A stretch of DNA of 40,403 bases from an uncultured Kingella sp. (GCA_916720425.1 CAKARD010000002.1:1-40403), one strand, 5' to 3'; counted from the stretch's first letter, positions 16,732 to 25,455 are shown. Numbers and translations: made by a program. Notes: generated by a model from the sequence alone, not told the origin.

Positions 16732-17757
16732 TTGAGTGCTTCCACATATTTAACACCTTCTCGTCGCTTATCTGTCGCACCTATGTTGGACTGGACAGAC
16801 CGTCATTATCGCTATATGGCACGACAAATCAGTCAGCACACTTGGCTTTACACTGAAATGATTCATGCCAGTGCCATTATTTACGGTGATGAAGCGAGAT
16901 TTCTAGACAAAAATGAATGTGAACACCCCATTGCGCTACAGCTAGGCGGTAGTGATCCCACGCAACTGGCACAAGCTGCAAAAAAGGTTGCACAATTTGA
17001 TTATGATGAGATTAACCTAAATTGTGGTTGTCCTAGCCCACGTGTACAAAAAGGGGCATTTGGTGCGTGCTTAATGAATCATGTTTCTTTAGTAGCAGAT
17101 TGCCTCAATGCCATGCAAAATGCAGCACCAGATTGTGTTGTTACAATTAAACATCGTATTGGCATTGATAAACAAACAGATTATCAAATATTAGCTGATT
17201 TTGTGGGAACATTACGGGATAAAACATCGTGTCGCACATTTATTGTACACGCACGTAATGCGTGGTTAGAGGGTTTATCGCCCAAAGAAAATCGTGACAT
17301 TCCACCATTAAAATACGATTATGTGTATCGCCTAAAACGTGAATTTCCAAATTTGGAAATTATCATTAATGGAGGCATACAAACCAATGCAGCTATTGCT
17401 GAACATTTAAATCATGTAGATGGTGTCATGGTGGGGCGCGAGGCCTACCATAATCCTATGATTATGCGGGATTGGGATAATTTGTTTTATGGCAAACATA
17501 ACATGGCTATTTCACATGAACAATTGGTTCATTGCTTGATGGTTTATGCCCAACAGCAACTACAAAAACAAAATGGCACAATTTTACGCCATATGACACG
17601 CCATTATCTTGGCTTAATGCACGGTTTAAACGGCGCAAAAGTATGGCGACGTATTTTATCTGATGCCTCACTATTGCAAGACAACAATCCTACCCTATTG
17701 TTACAAGCATGGGAATATGTGGCACGCGCAAATACAATACATAATGTTACCACTTAA
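16732..17757 (+). CDS. dusA: tRNA-dihydrouridine synthase DusA
   Basis: 341 residues. DusA is an FMN enzyme that reduces uridine to dihydrouridine in the D-loop of tRNA (positions 20 and 20a). RLSVAPMLDWTDRHYRYMAR is the DusA N-terminal signature. NLNCGCPSPRVQKGAFGACLM carries the active-site Cys (Cys100). HARNAWLEGLSPKENRDIPPLKYD is specific to DusA rather than DusB or DusC. The start is a TTG with AAGGA eight bases upstream; the frame is open further but without a binding site. Its last 14 bases overlap the comEC start, so the two genes are translationally coupled. Confidence 0.93.
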   Translation: MSASTYLTPSRRLSVAPMLDWTDRHYRYMARQISQHTWLYTEMIHASAIIYGDEARFLDKNECEHPIALQLGGSDPTQLAQAAKKVAQFDYDEINLNCGCPSPRVQKGAFGACLMNHVSLVADCLNAMQNAAPDCVVTIKHRIGIDKQTDYQILADFVGTLRDKTSCRTFIVHARNAWLEGLSPKENRDIPPLKYDYVYRLKREFPNLEIIINGGIQTNAAIAEHLNHVDGVMVGREAYHNPMIMRDWDNLFYGKHNMAISHEQLVHCLMVYAQQQLQKQNGTILRHMTRHYLGLMHGLNGAKVWRRILSDASLLQDNNPTLLLQAWEYVARANTIHNVTT

Positions 17758-20005
17758 TCCTATTTTAATTGCATTTTGCTTAGGGGTCATGATCAGCTTT
17801 GCCCTACCCTATTCTGGAACATTAACCTTGCGTTTAGGATTGCTATTCATAGGTATAATGGTGTTTTTATGCGCCAAAATAACTAAGCGTTTTATTATCG
17901 GTGCAAGTGTATTATTAGGCTTAATATTGGGCGCAAACTATGCCATCTGGTACACAAATAATCAATTAAAATCACAATTTCCTTTGTCCCCCACGCCACA
18001 AAATCTCACTTTAACCGTTCGTGTAGATGAATTACCCCAGCACGAACCCGATGGCGCATATGCACGTTTTATTGGCACAGCAACCACAAAAGAAGGACAA
18101 TCCTATCGTTTATTATTTCACGATTATCAAGGTAGCCAATGGCAACTGGGCGATGAATGGCAAATTAAAGCTCGTGTTCGTACGCCGATAGGTTTGCGCA
18201 ATCCCGTAGGCTTTGATCGTGAAGCATGGGCATTAGCAAATAAAATAGATGGCATTGCCAATGTGGGTAAAGAACGGCAACGATTATTAACTGATGATTC
18301 TTTATGGTCATTTAACGCTTGGCGAGCTAGAATGATTGCTTCTTGGCATGATGTATCAGAAAAATATCCGCACGGTGTAGGTTTAATGACGGCTTTAGCT
18401 GTAGCCAATCCCAGTGGGTTAGATAATCAAGCCTGGTCAGCATTACGTCCTTTGGGATTGAACCATTTAATCAGCATATCCGGTTTACATATCGCAATGG
18501 TGGGAATGCTGGTTGCCTATTTTGCCAAAGGTGTATTAATCATTTTACCATTTACACCACGCCGTCCGCGAGTCTGGATAATGATGACTGGGCTACTGGC
18601 TGCAACAATTTACACAGGCTTAGCGGGATTCCAAATACCTGCTTTACGTAGTTTATTTATGTTGGCAGTGTTCACATTCACATGGACAATTCGCGGCAGA
18701 GTGAGTTCATGGCGCACTTTCTTTTGTGCAATGGCTTTAGTCTTATTGTATCAACCCAGCTCTGTATTAGCAGTCGGGTTTTGGCTATCGTTTGGTTTGG
18801 TGGGAACATTAATTTGGGCAAATACGGGTAGAATTCGCATTCAAACATCCCTTATCAAACAAGCAATTTATGCTCAATATGCGGCTACTTTAATGAGTAG
18901 TATTGCAACCATTGCCTTTTTTGGTACACTACCGATTTTTGCACCCATTGCTAATGCAATAGCCATTCCATTGTTTTCGTGGGTTTTAACCCCTTTAGCA
19001 TTATTGGCATCAGTTTTACCGTTTTTGCGCCCTTTAGCCGCATGTCTAGGCGAATATACTATGCAAGTTTTGTTGTATCTAGGCGAAAAACTACCTGCCC
19101 CCGCTTTTGCGCATGCACCCATGCCATTATTTTTGATTGCAATAATAAGCATTTTAATTTTATTACTGCCACGTGGCACACGATTCAAACCTTTGGGTTT
19201 ATGTGGTTTGATGGCATTCTTATGCTACACACCTCCTACTCCCAAACAACTTAACGCCATAGTTTGGGATTCGGGGCAAGGCTTAAGCATACTATTACGA
19301 ACACCTACACAAACTGTGTTGTTTGACACAGGTACTGCAATCGCCACTGCTCAAGCTATTGTACCTAATTTAGACGCATTAGGAATAAAACACCTGAACC
19401 ATTTAATTTTATCGCATCACGATGATGACCATGATGGCGGCTTCACACAAATAGCACAACATTTTTCTATTGACAAAATTTGGGCAGGGCAAAGCCAATA
19501 TTATCCCCATGCCCAACCGTGTCGCAACGGCACACATTGGCAACAAGATGGCGTATTTTTTGAATTTCTCACACCCACACCAGATGCCGAAAAAGATAAC
19601 GACAAAAGCTGTGTTCTGCGCGTGCTTGCTAATCAACAAGCCATGATTATCACGGGTGATTTAGGTAACAAAAGCGAAGCGCAATTAATCACACAATATG
19701 GCGATAATTTACGTAGCAATGTATTTATTTTGGGACATCATGGTAGCAAACACAGCAATAGTAGCGCACTGATCAACGCCATTGCACCAGAATTTGCCAT
19801 AGCCAGTAGCGGTTTTGCCAACACTTATAAACACCCTCATAACGAGGTTATCACGCGTTTATCCGCACATAATGTTACCTTATTGCGTACCGATACCCAA
19901 GGTGCCATAACCATCAACTTTAACACGCATCCCTTAAGCCTTGCACCTTTAATTGAACAAGCATTATGGTGGCAACGCAAGCCATTACAAAACAAGAACA
20001 ACTGA
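17744..20005 (+). CDS. comEC: ComEC/Rec2 DNA internalisation channel
   Basis: 753 residues, full length. ComEC carries single-stranded transforming DNA across the inner membrane. Order: N-terminal membrane segments and an OB-like soluble domain (about 70-170); the competence domain with many membrane helices, marked by GLNHLISISGLHIAMVGML; and a C-terminal metallo-beta-lactamase-like domain with LSHHDDDHDGGF (about 555-566), ITGDLGNKSE and ILGHHGSKHSNSS. The metal-binding His and Asp residues are intact, so nuclease activity on the incoming strand is plausible. The chosen ATG overlaps dusA; no separate promoter is evident. Natural competence is the inferred trait. Confidence 0.94.
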   Translation: MLPLNPILIAFCLGVMISFALPYSGTLTLRLGLLFIGIMVFLCAKITKRFIIGASVLLGLILGANYAIWYTNNQLKSQFPLSPTPQNLTLTVRVDELPQHEPDGAYARFIGTATTKEGQSYRLLFHDYQGSQWQLGDEWQIKARVRTPIGLRNPVGFDREAWALANKIDGIANVGKERQRLLTDDSLWSFNAWRARMIASWHDVSEKYPHGVGLMTALAVANPSGLDNQAWSALRPLGLNHLISISGLHIAMVGMLVAYFAKGVLIILPFTPRRPRVWIMMTGLLAATIYTGLAGFQIPALRSLFMLAVFTFTWTIRGRVSSWRTFFCAMALVLLYQPSSVLAVGFWLSFGLVGTLIWANTGRIRIQTSLIKQAIYAQYAATLMSSIATIAFFGTLPIFAPIANAIAIPLFSWVLTPLALLASVLPFLRPLAACLGEYTMQVLLYLGEKLPAPAFAHAPMPLFLIAIISILILLLPRGTRFKPLGLCGLMAFLCYTPPTPKQLNAIVWDSGQGLSILLRTPTQTVLFDTGTAIATAQAIVPNLDALGIKHLNHLILSHHDDDHDGGFTQIAQHFSIDKIWAGQSQYYPHAQPCRNGTHWQQDGVFFEFLTPTPDAEKDNDKSCVLRVLANQQAMIITGDLGNKSEAQLITQYGDNLRSNVFILGHHGSKHSNSSALINAIAPEFAIASSGFANTYKHPHNEVITRLSAHNVTLLRTDTQGAITINFNTHPLSLAPLIEQALWWQRKPLQNKNN

Positions 20006-20018
20006 TTCAGTGCCAGCT

Positions 20019-20648
20019 TTACGACACAAAACAACGTTCATATAAAGGTAATAATGCACGTATTTGATGACTTATCCAAGCAACAACATCAGAGTGTTCC
20101 AACTCATCACGCATTAAATGTTTACCCACACAGAAAAAATCCTGATTATTACGCAATAGCAACTCATCAGATGACCAATCACGCAAGGGCATATAATCGG
20201 CGTATTCACTCTCATCACCATGCCAAATATCAAAATCCGCAAATTGCGTCTTATCCAAATCATCTAGCCATTGATTATAGTGGGGCAATGCAATTGTGCT
20301 ACGGTTTGCCTTATAACAATGCCAGTCTAACGATACCGTCAAACGCCTTCTATTTAGCAATACCGATAAAATTACTGCATCTTGCTCATATTGTGCATAT
20401 TTAAAAAACGCAAAAAAATGTGCCCGCACTTGCCAACCATTACACCAACGTTCAATATGTGGCGGCATAAAATTAGGATTATCCTGTGCCAAATCATGAG
20501 CAACTTGCATGATAATCTTGCTCCAATCTTGCCATGCTTGTTTATAATCAGTTTTTAACTGAGTAATGGTTTCAGGCGCATATTTTTTTAACTGCGCAAA
20601 TTGAAAAAATGGGCGATCAAATAAATCACAATGTTGAGCAGTGAGCAT
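20019..20648 (-). CDS. Uncharacterised protein resembling the HI0552 family
   Basis: 209 residues, soluble, without signal peptide. I tentatively place it with the HI0552-like proteins of Haemophilus and Neisseria, whose function is unknown. Aromatic-rich blocks are typical: FFQFAQLKKYAPETITQLK, RWCNGWQVRAHFFAFFKYAQYEQDAVILSVLLNRRRL, then LDDLDKTQFADFDIWHG and FCVGKHLMRDEL. The density of Trp, Phe and Tyr is high. It is convergent with comEC, 13 bp away, and a terminator on its upstream side separates it from the tRNA operon. The weak GGAAT before the ATG is the only binding site seen. Confidence 0.7.
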   Translation of the reverse strand: MLTAQHCDLFDRPFFQFAQLKKYAPETITQLKTDYKQAWQDWSKIIMQVAHDLAQDNPNFMPPHIERWCNGWQVRAHFFAFFKYAQYEQDAVILSVLLNRRRLTVSLDWHCYKANRSTIALPHYNQWLDDLDKTQFADFDIWHGDESEYADYMPLRDWSSDELLLRNNQDFFCVGKHLMRDELEHSDVVAWISHQIRALLPLYERCFVS

Positions 20649-20688
20649 AAATCATTCCTATATTTGTTAACTTAATGAGTATAGATAA

Positions 20689-20720
20689 AAAAACCACACT
20701 TAAAAATAAGTGTGGTTTTT
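20689..20720. terminator. Terminator of the tRNA operon
   Basis: A 13-bp perfect stem (20689-20701 with 20708-20720) and a 6-nt loop. On the minus strand it follows tRNA-His and ends in a run of T. On the plus strand it also ends in TTTTTATTT. Confidence 0.9.
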
Positions 20721-20723
20721 ATT

Positions 20724-20800
20724 TGGGGTGGCTGATGGGGCTCGAACCCACGACAACCGGAATCACAATCCGGGGCTCTACCAACTGAGCTACAGCCACC
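20724..20800 (-). tRNA. tRNA-His (anticodon GTG)
   Basis: Read on the minus strand, the cloverleaf is complete: GGTGGCTG acceptor with the extra 5' G typical of tRNA-His, AGCTCAGTTGGTAGAGC D-arm, anticodon GTG in GGATTGTGATTCC, and GGGTTCGAGCCC T-arm. The 3' CCA is encoded. It is the last gene of the Pro-Arg-His cluster. Confidence 0.97.
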
Positions 20801-20828
20801 ATTAAAGGTGGAATATTTTTATTAAAAA

Positions 20829-20905
20829 TGGCGCGCCCGACAGGAATCGAACCCGTAACCCCCAGCTTAGAAGGCTGGTGCTCTATCCAGTTGAGCTACG
20901 GGCAC
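20829..20905 (-). tRNA. tRNA-Arg (anticodon TCT)
   Basis: Minus strand: acceptor GTGCCCG with CGGGCGC, D-arm AGCTCAACTGGATAGAGC, anticodon arm CAGCCTTCTAAGCTG giving TCT, T-arm CGGGTTCGATTCCTG, encoded CCA. It reads AGA and AGG codons. Middle gene of the cluster. Confidence 0.97.
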
Positions 20906-20928
20906 TTAATCTGGCATATTTAAATTTT

Positions 20929-21007
20929 TGGTCGGGGCGGTGGGATTCGAACTCACGACCCTCTGCTCCCAAAGCAGATGCGCTAACCGGGCTGCGCTAC
21001 GCCCCGA
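20929..21007 (-). tRNA. tRNA-Pro (anticodon TGG)
   Basis: Minus strand: acceptor TCGGGGC with GCCCCGA, D-arm AGCGCAGCCCGGTTAGCGC, anticodon arm CTGCTTTGGGAGCAG giving TGG, T-arm GTGAGTTCGAATCCCAC, encoded CCA. First gene of the cluster, 14 nt after the predicted -10. Confidence 0.97.
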
Positions 21008-21020
21008 CTGAAAGAACCAA

Positions 21021-21049
21021 ATTATATATATGATTATATTATTGGTCAA
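21021..21049 (-). promoter_or_regulatory. Promoter of the tRNA Pro-Arg-His operon
   Basis: On the minus strand: TTGACC (21049-21044), exactly 17 bp, then TATAAT (21026-21021). It is nearly consensus and sits directly before tRNA-Pro. The AT-rich region upstream would strengthen it. Confidence 0.88.
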
Positions 21050-21072
21050 GACATATACATTATTTTTTATCA

Positions 21073-21101
21073 TTGAAAATAATACTATATTGTTTTAAAT
21101 A
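21073..21101 (+). promoter_or_regulatory. Candidate promoter of serS
   Basis: TTGAAA (21073-21078), a 17-bp spacer and TAAATA (21096-21101). The region is very AT-rich, so alternatives exist. It gives a leader of about 80 nt for serS. Confidence 0.45.
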
Positions 21102-21186
21102 AAAAAATTTTTTATTAAATGATAAAGCTACTGTGTTATCAGGTTTTCGTTTAAAATTATCTTTTTGATTTTGTATGGGAAAAAAC

Positions 21187-22473
21187 ATGTTAGACATTCA
21201 ACTATTACGTAATGATATTGATGCTGTGGCACAACGATTGGCAAACCGTGGCTTTATATTAGATAAAACCACATTTGAACAATGGGAAACACAACGCAAA
21301 GCCCTACAAGTGCAAAACGAAAATTTACAATCAGAACGCAATCGTTTATCTAAACAAATTGGCGTGTTAATGGCGCAAGGTAAAATCGAAGAAGCACAGC
21401 AAACTAAAGAACGTGTAGCACAAATTAAAACTAATATGGAACACATTGAACAGGATTTGCCTCATATCCAAGCTCAATTAGATGCCTTAATTTTAGCCAT
21501 TCCCAATTTACCTCATGCCAGTGTTCCTGTGGGTAAAGATGAAAATGACAATGTAGAAGTGCGCAAAATCGGTACGCCCCGTATATTTGATTTTAATATT
21601 AAAGATCATGTAGATTTAGGTGCTGCGCTGGGACTGGACTTTGAAACTGCCGCACAATTATCAGGGGCCAGATTTAGCTTAATGAAAGGTAAAATCGCAC
21701 GTTTACACCGTGCTTTGGCACAGTTTATGTTAGATATGCATACACAAAAACACGGTTATACTGAATGCTATACCCCTTATATCGTAAATGACAGTACGTT
21801 ATTGGGAACAGGACAGTTACCCAAATTTGGCGAAGATTTATTTCATGTGACACGTGGCGGAGACGAGTGCAAACTAACACAATATCTTATCCCCACTGCC
21901 GAAGTAACCTTAACCAATACCGTGCGTGAACGAGTATTATCGCAAGATGACTTACCCATTAAACTGACAGCGCACTCCCCCTGTTTTCGCAGTGAAGCAG
22001 GATCGCACGGCAAAGATACACGCGGTTTGATTCGCCAGCATCAGTTTGATAAAGTGGAAATGGTACAAATTGTTGCACCCGAACATTCATATGATGCACT
22101 AGAAGAAATGGTTACACACGCAGAAAATATTTTGCAAGCCTTGGAATTACCCTATCGCGTGATTACCCTTTGCACGGGCGATATGGGCTTTGGTGCCAGC
22201 AAGACTTATGATTTAGAAGTCTGGGTGCCAGCACAAAATACCTATCGTGAAATTTCCAGCTGTTCTAATTGCGAAGATTTTCAAGCTCGTCGCATGAAAA
22301 CACGTTTTAAAGACGAACACGGTAAAAATCGCTTGGTTCACACGCTCAATGGCTCAGGATTAGCAGTGGGTCGCACTTTAGTTGCAGTATTAGAAAACCA
22401 TCAAAACGCTGATGGTAGCATTAATATTCCCTTAGCCTTACGCCCATATTTGGGTGGCATAGAAAAACTATAG
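21187..22473 (+). CDS. serS: Seryl-tRNA synthetase
   Basis: 428 residues, normal length. Charges tRNA-Ser and tRNA-Sec with serine. The N-terminal coiled-coil arm that grips the tRNA long variable arm occupies about 25-105 (WETQRKALQVQNENLQSERNRL). The class II core has motif 1 around HTQKHGYTECYTPYIV, motif 2 CFRSEAGSHGKDTRGLIRQHQFDKVEM and motif 3 LNGSGLAVGRTLVAVLENHQ. The ATG at 21187 is chosen since GGGA lies six bases before it; the in-frame ATG at 21175 has none. The stop codon TAG is the first three bases of a 67-nt inverted-repeat element. Confidence 0.97.
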   Translation: MLDIQLLRNDIDAVAQRLANRGFILDKTTFEQWETQRKALQVQNENLQSERNRLSKQIGVLMAQGKIEEAQQTKERVAQIKTNMEHIEQDLPHIQAQLDALILAIPNLPHASVPVGKDENDNVEVRKIGTPRIFDFNIKDHVDLGAALGLDFETAAQLSGARFSLMKGKIARLHRALAQFMLDMHTQKHGYTECYTPYIVNDSTLLGTGQLPKFGEDLFHVTRGGDECKLTQYLIPTAEVTLTNTVRERVLSQDDLPIKLTAHSPCFRSEAGSHGKDTRGLIRQHQFDKVEMVQIVAPEHSYDALEEMVTHAENILQALELPYRVITLCTGDMGFGASKTYDLEVWVPAQNTYREISSCSNCEDFQARRMKTRFKDEHGKNRLVHTLNGSGLAVGRTLVAVLENHQNADGSINIPLALRPYLGGIEKL

Positions 22474-22537
22474 CGGGTAAACTTTGACTTGGCATTGGTA
22501 TAAACGAATGCAGTATCAGGTCAAAGTTATCCCGCTA
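22471..22537. repeat. 67-nt terminal-inverted-repeat structure overlapping the serS stop
   Basis: The left arm 22471-22488 begins TAGCGGGTAAACTTTGAC; the right arm 22520-22537 read in reverse is TAGCGGGATAACTTTGAC. They match in about 16 of 18 bases. An inner GCATT/AATGC stem lies at 22492-22496 and 22507-22511. No U-tract follows. The TATAG-GGG-TAA character of the ends recalls small neisserial MITEs, but it is not a Correia element by sequence. The serS stop codon is supplied by the left arm. Confidence 0.7.
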
Positions 22538-22569
22538 CAAATATTACGTGTTATGAATAAACCACACAC

Positions 22570-23067
22570 TTAGCGAGCAAGATTGGCACGCATAACAACA
22601 CGTCCGTGGAATGTTCCCACTTCGCAATCAAAGATTCCACCTGATTGAGGTTTACGGTCATAATAACTATGTAAACCTGTTACACGTGTGCCACCTTGTT
22701 TTTTGGCTGCTTCTTGAAAACGTTTGGCAGCATTAACGAAAGCACGTATACAAGTTTCTTCATCGGTGTGTCCAACACGATTGGCAGCTTGACGGGTCGG
22801 AACATTACTTTTGATAACAGAACCGCCGTCACTAAAGCTTACTTTTACATCGCTCAATAACAAAGCTTGTGTTTCAGGAGCATTGAGCACGGCATTACCA
22901 TCACAACGATACACGACTTTGCGTCCTGCACCAGCTGAATCAGTTTGTGTCATTTTACAAATACCTTTTGAGCCGATGTCTCCTGTTTTTGTACCAGAAG
23001 CGGTACCACATGCACCTAATGTTAATGCGACTGTAGTCATTGCTGCCCATAATTGCCATTGCTTCAT
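22570..23067 (-). CDS. Small lipoprotein of unknown function
   Basis: 165 residues from the chosen ATG, which has AAAGG six bases upstream; the frame extends 14 codons further without a binding site. The lipobox LTLGAC puts the lipidated Cys at 20. Three further Cys (in GICKMTQ, VVYRCDG and EETCIRAF) plus one in IFDCEVG could form disulfides. The C-terminal part, FVNAAKRFQEAAKKQGGTRVTGLHSYYDRKPQSGGIFDCEVGTFHGRVV, resembles small proteobacterial envelope proteins of about 150 residues that end in a 'H-S-Y-Y ... F-x-C-x-x-G' pattern; these have no assigned function. It is convergent with serS and divergent from the phosphopantetheinyl transferase gene. Confidence 0.75.
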   Translation of the reverse strand: MKQWQLWAAMTTVALTLGACGTASGTKTGDIGSKGICKMTQTDSAGAGRKVVYRCDGNAVLNAPETQALLLSDVKVSFSDGGSVIKSNVPTRQAANRVGHTDEETCIRAFVNAAKRFQEAAKKQGGTRVTGLHSYYDRKPQSGGIFDCEVGTFHGRVVMRANLAR

Positions 23068-23162
23068 AATCAACCTTTCTTGTGGTTTGGGAAATATTTT
23101 AATATACAAGAATAAATAAAAAAATCAAACTTAAACCAATACCATAGATATTTTATCTTGTC

Positions 23163-23193
23163 TTGATACAAATTTTATCTACTCAAATATAAT
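23163..23193 (+). promoter_or_regulatory. Candidate promoter of the aryl-polyene-type operon
   Basis: TTGATA (23163-23168), a 19-bp spacer and a perfect TATAAT (23188-23193), about 35 bp before the first gene. The spacer is longer than optimal. Confidence 0.45.
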
Positions 23194-23226
23194 AAAATGG
23201 GTTTCAACTATTTTAAGGATAATTGC

Positions 23227-23868
23227 GTGGAACATATTTTAACACTATTTTACGCCACATCGGATATTATCCCTCACCATTATTGTCCACAAAATTTGTC
23301 TCTTTCCGATCGTTATCGTTTGGCAAGACAACCAAATTTAGCGCATTGTTTAGATTGGAAAACCAGTCGAGCATTAAAATATTTATCTCAACAGGAATAT
23401 GGTGTTTTAAGCCATAGCCATGCTTGTGCGCTATGGGCTTGTGTCACAGACAAACGGTTGTTTGGGGTAGATTTACAATATATGCGGATGCGAAATTTTA
23501 CATCATGGCATAAGAATATTTTGCATCAAGACGAACAGCAGTTTTTACGACAGCATCATCACACATTCTGGGATTATTATGCCCTATTTACCGCCAAAGA
23601 AGCACTCATCAAGGCCATAGGTGGAGAGTGGGCAGATTTAGCACAAGTAGGATTACGCTTGATTCACAACCAATGGCGTTGGTGCACGCCTAATATGCAT
23701 GACTGGCATGTATCCTTATCACATTTAGATAATTTTATGATGGCTTTAGCTTATTCAGGTAAGCAAATAAATCTTAAATGGCAAGGGTTTGGACAATGGC
23801 ATAAAAAAATACCCAAACCATACAACATATTATATCAACATTTTACCCACGATGGGCTTGACACCTAA
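23227..23868 (+). CDS. 4'-phosphopantetheinyl transferase
   Basis: 213 residues from a GTG start with AAGGA seven bases upstream. The enzyme moves phosphopantetheine from coenzyme A to the serine of carrier proteins. The two Mg/CoA-binding motifs of the Sfp/AcpT class are present: FGVDLQ (Asp82) and FTAKEALIKAIGG (Lys124, Glu125). The length is typical of the shorter AcpT-like proteins. Its natural targets are the two acyl carrier proteins encoded 1.6 kb downstream on the same strand. A 125-bp gap with no clear terminator separates it from the next gene, so it may or may not share the transcript. Confidence 0.85.
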   Translation: MEHILTLFYATSDIIPHHYCPQNLSLSDRYRLARQPNLAHCLDWKTSRALKYLSQQEYGVLSHSHACALWACVTDKRLFGVDLQYMRMRNFTSWHKNILHQDEQQFLRQHHHTFWDYYALFTAKEALIKAIGGEWADLAQVGLRLIHNQWRWCTPNMHDWHVSLSHLDNFMMALAYSGKQINLKWQGFGQWHKKIPKPYNILYQHFTHDGLDT

Positions 23869-23992
23869 TCTCTTAGCATTATTAAAATAATAATCGTGAA
23901 CCACACCATAAACAAAGCTATGAAACTATCTGATACAATACGTCCAATTTACTTTATTTAACTTGTTTTACCATTAAGAAAACTTCGACGAA

Positions 23993-24718
23993 ATGATAGA
24001 TTGTGTTTTTAATTTAACACGCTGGTGTGCGATTTCAACGCATTTATACACGCAAGAAGCATGGCAGCAATGGGCTAAAAATGAACTGAACTGGCAAGAT
24101 TTACCTTCAACACAACCAGAATTATCTTTTTTGCCCGCTTTGCAAAGAAGGCGTTTGAGCTTGTCTGCTCGATTGATGTTTCAAGTAGCGCACACATTAC
24201 TTGAATCATCACAAACTTGCCCAATTGTATTTGTGTCACATGATGGGGAAATCAATCGTAGTTTTCAACTCTACCAAACATTATGGCGTGAACACAGTGT
24301 ATCCCCCACTTCATTTGGCTTGTCGGTGCATAATGCCTTGGTCGGTCAATGGTCCTTATTACGTGGTGATATGAGCGAAAACACGGCTTTATCTGCGCAA
24401 CAAGATGGTTGGGAATGGGCATGTATAGAAGCCATCAGCTTGCTACATGAAGGGGCTTCACACGTATTAGTCCTATCTGCTGATGAACCATTACACACAT
24501 CTTATACCGTAGACCACGCTCTACGTGCGCCATTTGCCTATGCTGTTGGTGCATTAATAAGTCAAGGCGACAACTGTACTTTATCTCGCATTGCCACTCA
24601 AAACCACGATTCATATTATTGGGGTGCGCTAACGTGGGTCAAACAAATGTATTTAGCACAACATGATTTTATTCAATCTTATTCACAAACGGCATGGCAA
24701 TGGCACGTTACACATTAA
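23993..24718 (+). CDS. Beta-ketoacyl synthase-like chain-length factor
   Basis: 241 residues, equal to the N-terminal half of a ketosynthase fold (PF13723-type). It lacks the Cys-His-His triad of an active ketosynthase. SFLPALQRRRLSLSARLMFQVA, PIVFVSHDGEINRSFQLYQTL, SPTSFGLSVHNALVGQWSLL and SHVLVLSADEPL are characteristic of the chain-length-factor proteins of aryl polyene (APE) clusters, where the protein pairs with a separate ketosynthase to set polyene length. The partner may be the ketosynthase at 35458-36687. The binding site before the ATG is weak. The next gene overlaps its end by 25 bp. Confidence 0.85.
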   Translation: MIDCVFNLTRWCAISTHLYTQEAWQQWAKNELNWQDLPSTQPELSFLPALQRRRLSLSARLMFQVAHTLLESSQTCPIVFVSHDGEINRSFQLYQTLWREHSVSPTSFGLSVHNALVGQWSLLRGDMSENTALSAQQDGWEWACIEAISLLHEGASHVLVLSADEPLHTSYTVDHALRAPFAYAVGALISQGDNCTLSRIATQNHDSYYWGALTWVKQMYLAQHDFIQSYSQTAWQWHVTH

Positions 24719-25455
24719 ATCAATATTGGCGTTTATTAGCTACTGCTTTAGGATTTGCAATTTTTGGTATATTTGGCGTATTGTTTAAAATTATTTTATT
24801 GCCTTATCAAAATGCACAAACATTAACTGATCATTTGCACGCACGCCAATGGGTTACAACATCTTGGCGATGGTTTACTCTTTATTTGGTGCGCATGGGC
24901 ATTGTAGAAGTACACTTTCATGGCTTTGAACGCTTGGGTAAAACAGGACAGCTCATTTTAGCCAATCACCCTTCTTTATTAGATGTGGTATTTATTTTAG
25001 GGCGTTTACCACAAGCAAACTGCGTGGTTAAAAGTGACTTACAACACAATCCTGCTATGAATAGTCAAATTCGCGCTTGCGGTTACATTCCCAATCAAGA
25101 AGATTTAGATTTTTTAGAAACCATAGATAACGTGCTAAAGCAAGAGTGTTTATTAATTTTTCCTGAAGGAACGCGTACAGGATGGGATGGACACATTCGT
25201 TTTCATCGTGGTGCGGTGTCTATTGGTTTGCGTAGTGCTAAAATCATCACTCCTATTGTCATCAAAATGACACCACCCAATTTTAAAAAAGGACAAGCAT
25301 GGTATCGCATACCTTTAAACAAACCTGTGTATCATTTAACAGTAGGCGAGGATATTGATCCAAAAATGTGGTTAGCAGAAAAACCTTTGCCTATTGCATC
25401 GCGACGACTCAATGATTATTTACAACACTATTTTAACAAAGAAAGTCAATCATGA
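24694..25455 (+). CDS. 1-acylglycerol-3-phosphate acyltransferase-like (LPLAT/PlsC) protein
   Basis: 253 residues with one N-terminal membrane helix (about 10-35). The acyltransferase motifs are intact: NHPSLLD (His92, Asp97) and FPEGTR (from 156). The family esterifies glycerophospholipids; in APE operons such a protein is thought to help attach or shape the lipid anchor. An alternative start lies two codons in (ATGGCAATG). It overlaps the chain-length factor by 25 bp and its stop overlaps the next ATG (ATGA). Confidence 0.85.
   Translation: MAMARYTLNQYWRLLATALGFAIFGIFGVLFKIILLPYQNAQTLTDHLHARQWVTTSWRWFTLYLVRMGIVEVHFHGFERLGKTGQLILANHPSLLDVVFILGRLPQANCVVKSDLQHNPAMNSQIRACGYIPNQEDLDFLETIDNVLKQECLLIFPEGTRTGWDGHIRFHRGAVSIGLRSAKIITPIVIKMTPPNFKKGQAWYRIPLNKPVYHLTVGEDIDPKMWLAEKPLPIASRRLNDYLQHYFNKESQS

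Noticed and set aside
20054..20404. 116-codon open frame on the plus strand opposite the HI0552-like gene
   Set aside because: The minus-strand protein is longer and compact with protein-like aromatic blocks; the plus-strand frame is His/Asn/Tyr-rich and has no support beyond its ATG.
22471..22537. Correia element at the serS stop
   Set aside because: The ends are only loosely similar to Correia ends and the core sequence does not match, so it is listed as an unnamed inverted-repeat element.
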